From Torymus aiolomorphi (Eukaryota; Arthropoda; Insecta; Hymenoptera; Torymidae): a stretch of DNA of 64,000 nt. Both the position numbers and the translations under genes were made by a program. Location: positions 42,127,695 through 42,191,694 of the forward strand of contig CM070876.1 in NCBI GenBank assembly GCA_036365515.1, written 5' to 3'. This document shows positions 61,196 through 64,000 of this stretch, piece after piece (positions within the stretch are counted from its first letter, which is position 1; every line of letters starts with the position of its first letter). The notes under the pieces are model-generated. The model was not told where the DNA came from. It was given only the letters and a program-made list of their open reading frames with translations, and made no database searches.

Positions 61196-61347
61196 GCATG
61201 TTCTTGTTTGTGCACATAAGGATTGTGCACATATTTATTGTGCACAGGTAGCATTGGTACAGATCTATATATATAGATATATGCCAATGTTAAAGTGTGC
61301 ACAATTAATATGTGCACAATCAGTATGTGCATAAACAAGAACACGTC
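61196..61347. mobile_element. Short MITE with 9-bp target duplication
   Basis: A 152-bp palindrome rich in TGTGCACA words. The arms begin GCATGTTCTTGTTTGTGCAC and, on the complement, GACGTGTTCTTGTTTATGCAC. AATTAATGG flanks both sides (61,187-61,195 and 61,348-61,356). An 8-9 bp duplication would suit a hAT-type or related source. Confidence 0.8.
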
Positions 61348-61356
61348 AATTAATGG

Positions 61357-62696
61357 TATTGACCATACCATTATTGATCAATAACAGTATCATTTCTGTA
61401 AATAATTCATTATTATTTTCTCTACAAAATATCTCCAAAAATGGTCTACCACTACATCTTTTAAAAAATCCTTTGATAAATTAAATTACAAAATCTCGAC
61501 AATCCTTTAAAAACTTTTGCAAACAACGAGAAATTATTTTCCAAACCCTTTATAATCCTTTTAGAAAAACTTTTGCAAACCGTAAATATTTTTTTCGGAA
61601 ACCATAAAAATTATTTTCCGAAACCTATACAATCCTTAAAAATTATTTACGTTTTATTTTATGGAAAGGAATTCTACAAATAAATACTAAATTTTTGTGT
61701 TCTATAAAGTCGAAAAAAATAATCACCTTCGACATCCGTATCGTAATGTACTATTTTAAAACAGCCAACAAGATATTTTCTACAAGAATAATATAGTAAC
61801 AAACTTGATTTTGAAAAAACTACAGAATCTTTGAAAAATGTTTTCTCTAAAAAGAAAGCATTAACATTTTTTTCTCGAAAATATTTTTTTATTTATACAT
61901 TTATCCAAATTAAAGTAGAAATAAAAATTAAAGTAGAAATAATACAACTTTCTACGAAAGTATAAAATAAGGCAAGTATATGTTTTTCCTGGAATCTATA
62001 AAAATAAAAAGAATTATATTTTCATATGACTTTACAATTAATAGTATTGTTAATTGTTAATTTATCATCATACCTAAAAAAATATACGTTTGATATTATT
62101 TCAAAAAATTTTACTAATGTAATCATTTTATCGAACACCTTAAAAAAACATTCAAATTTAAAACTTTTGTGAATAACTATACTACCATTTAATAATGTTA
62201 TTAATAATATACTATAACAAATCTCATAATGTTTTCACAGACTATGTAATTATTTATTATTTTCTCTTATAAAGTTGTGGAATCTATCTAAAAAAACTTT
62301 TTACAAAAGTTTAAACTAAGGCAAGTATTAGTCTCTCTCTCTCCCTCCCTCTCTCTCCCTCAATCTCCGTTAAACTGAGTACCAAAAACTTTAATGAGAG
62401 CTTAAATATTTTTTCAAAACAATCAACACGTTCTTTAAAAAACTAATTTTTGAAGTATACTCTAACAACACAATTTGTCGATAGTCGTTTTATTTATTCT
62501 AATCTCATCTATTCAACAAGCACTCTCTACAAATGGTAATAATTTTTTTTATGACTGTACAAATAATAATATCGTTAATAAAACTTTCTACGAAAGTATA
62601 AAATAAGGCAAGTATAGAAGTTTTTTCTGTATAATCTATAAAATAATATTTATGATTTTTTAAAAGAAGTCAAATAAATACTAGTAAAAAAGTCTT
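61357..62696. other. AT-rich sequence with a dispersed ~40-bp repeat
   Basis: ACTTTCTACGAAAGTATAAA followed by ATAAGGCAAGTAT occurs near 61,949 and 62,583, with a diverged copy near 62,298. A CT-rich tract lies at 62,331-62,366. A half terminus of the AATAGTA family (CGTAATGTACTATTTT) is at 61,742-61,757. No gene. Confidence 0.5.
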
Positions 62697-64000
62697 TTTC
62701 TTACTCGCCCACCCGAAAGTACGTACTTTCGGCCCGCATCTCCGGGCCGAAAGAGAAACTTTCGCATCCTATTTTAGACCAACCGCGCGCTCTGATTGGC
62801 TGCCGAAATTTCCTGACCCGCGGCGCTTCAGCGCCCGCGCGCATGCCCGAGGAAAGATGTTTGTGCGGTGTGAAGGTTAGACACGTACGAAATAAACAGA
62901 GGAAAGTGCACGGGTGACGAGAAAAAAGTTAGTTGAAATAAAAAGTGGTTTTGTTTGATCGTGGTTATTGTTTTTTAAACGTATGGACGGGAGCGTCCGA
63001 GAAAAATATGTTTGTGCGGTGTGAAGGTTAGACACGTACGAAATAGACAGAGGAAAGTGCACGTGTGACGAGAAAAAAGAGTTAATTGAAATAAAAAGTG
63101 GTGTTGTCTTTTTTTAATGAATGTGTTTCTGATGCCCGCCCCGACCAGCAAAACCTCGGCTTCGTGTCGGTCTTGCAAATGTCGGGCGGGCATCAGACCA
63201 TCTGTACAATAGCGAAAGTAGCAGACGCCCAAAAAACTAGCTCTCTACGCCGGGCCGAAAGAGAAAACAGTCGGTAATATCGACCGAGCTACCCAAAGCG
63301 GCCGACAGAGGCACTACTATCGAGGGGGCCGAAAGAAAAACTAACACTCAAACACAGCTAGCAGACGACAACGCAATTTTATCAATTATTTAACAATTAC
63401 AGAACGTACTTTCGGCCGGGGAGTAAGAAAAATAGTATACAATACTTGGACCGGAAATTGGATGCCCTGGCCGTGCGTTATGACGCCCTCGGCCTCGCCT
63501 CGGGCGTCATACCACGCACGGCCCGGAAATCCAATTTCCGGCCCACGTATCGTAATATACTATTTCTTACTCGCCCACCCGAAAGTACGTACTTTCGGCC
63601 CGCATCTCCGGGCCGAAAGAGAAACTTTCGCATCCTATTTTAGACCAACCGCGCGCTCTGATTGGCTGCCGAAATTTCCTGACCCGCGGCGCTTCAGCGC
63701 CCGCGCGCATGCCCGAGGAAAGATGTTTGTGCGGTGTGAAGGTTAGACACGTACGAAATAAACAGAGGAAAGTGCACGGGTGACGAGAAAAAAGTTAGTT
63801 GAAATAAAAAGTGGTTTTGTTTGATCGTGGTTATTGTTTTTTAAACGTATGGACGGGAGCGTCCGAGAAAAATATGTTTGTGCGGTGTGAAGGTTAGACA
63901 CGTACGAAATAGATAGAGGAAAGTGCACGTGTGACGAGAAAAAAGAGTTAATTGAAATAAAAAGTGGTGTTGTCTTTTTTTAATGAATGTGTTTCTGATG
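62697..64000. repeat. 866-bp tandem duplication of GC-rich hairpin element
   Basis: The sequence from 62,697 is repeated from 63,563 to the window end with very few differences (for example AAATAGACAG at 63,043 versus AAATAGATAG at 63,909). Within a unit, TTCTTACTCGCCCACCCGAA at 62,698 is mirrored near 63,425, and TTTCGGCCCG/CGGGCCGAAA forms a tight hairpin near 62,724-62,753. A 151-bp internal direct repeat (TGTTTGTGCGGTGTGAAGG at 62,859 and 63,010) is present. A CCAAT-like TGATTGGCTGCC lies near 62,791. Small minus-strand frames repeat with the unit and are not convincing genes. Confidence 0.85.
63429..63565. mobile_element. AATAGTATAC palindrome, copy 4
   Basis: The termini AAAATAGTATACAATAC and GTAATATACTATTTC enclose a GC-rich hairpin (GGACCGGAAATTGGATGCCC mirrored near 63,520-63,545). 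It sits between two TTCTTACTCGCCC ends, giving the same hairpin-next-to-hairpin arrangement as at 22,687-22,896. Confidence 0.75.

Overview
The window looks like intergenic or heterochromatic DNA from an insect genome. The evidence is AT-rich background without CpG depletion, GA- and CAG-rich 5'-exon-like DNA near the left end, an irritans-like mariner, hAT-like and foldback elements, tRNA-derived repeats and a very large satellite array. A parasitoid wasp or other hymenopteran would fit, but no host gene is recognisable, so the taxon is only a guess. The single convincing protein-coding gene is an intact mariner transposase at 13,009-14,082.

Layout from left to right. 1-5,093: an AT microsatellite, a GC-rich exon or promoter-like block (546-1,420), several short minisatellites and palindromes, and a 0.7 kb foldback. 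5,094-10,291: an array of ~300-bp repeats, a linker interrupted by a 2.0 kb foldback (FB-A copy 1), then ~175-bp repeats. 10,292-49,923: a 39.6 kb segment with matching ~270-bp terminal inverted repeats (TIRs). It sits inside one unit of the 300-bp array, which resumes in the same orientation at 49,924. Just inside each TIR lie monomers of the same 152-bp satellite in inverted orientation: about 5 on the left (11,130-11,886) and about 169 on the right (23,716-49,490). The 12 kb core between them holds a partly duplicated sequence (11,890-12,631 plus 14,451-14,788, versus 22,290-23,090), a hAT-like MITE with the mariner nested in it, two further foldbacks and FB-A copy 2.

50,746-64,000: more palindromes, a 1.4 kb GC-richer insert, long CT and GA microsatellites, a foldback capped by poly-G/poly-C, an inverted copy of the 300-bp/175-bp region (57,285-58,806), tRNA-like sequences, and a tandem 866-bp duplication of GC-rich hairpins running off the right end.

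The dominant theme is inverted symmetry at every scale, from 24-bp palindromes to a 39.6 kb element. Insertion order can be read because several empty sites survive in paralogous copies inside the window (57,998-58,001 for FB-A, 22,552-22,559 for the hAT-like MITE, about 14,590 for a twin palindrome). The most notable inference is that a large satellite array grew from the subterminal repeats of a giant TIR element. All alignments here were made by eye.
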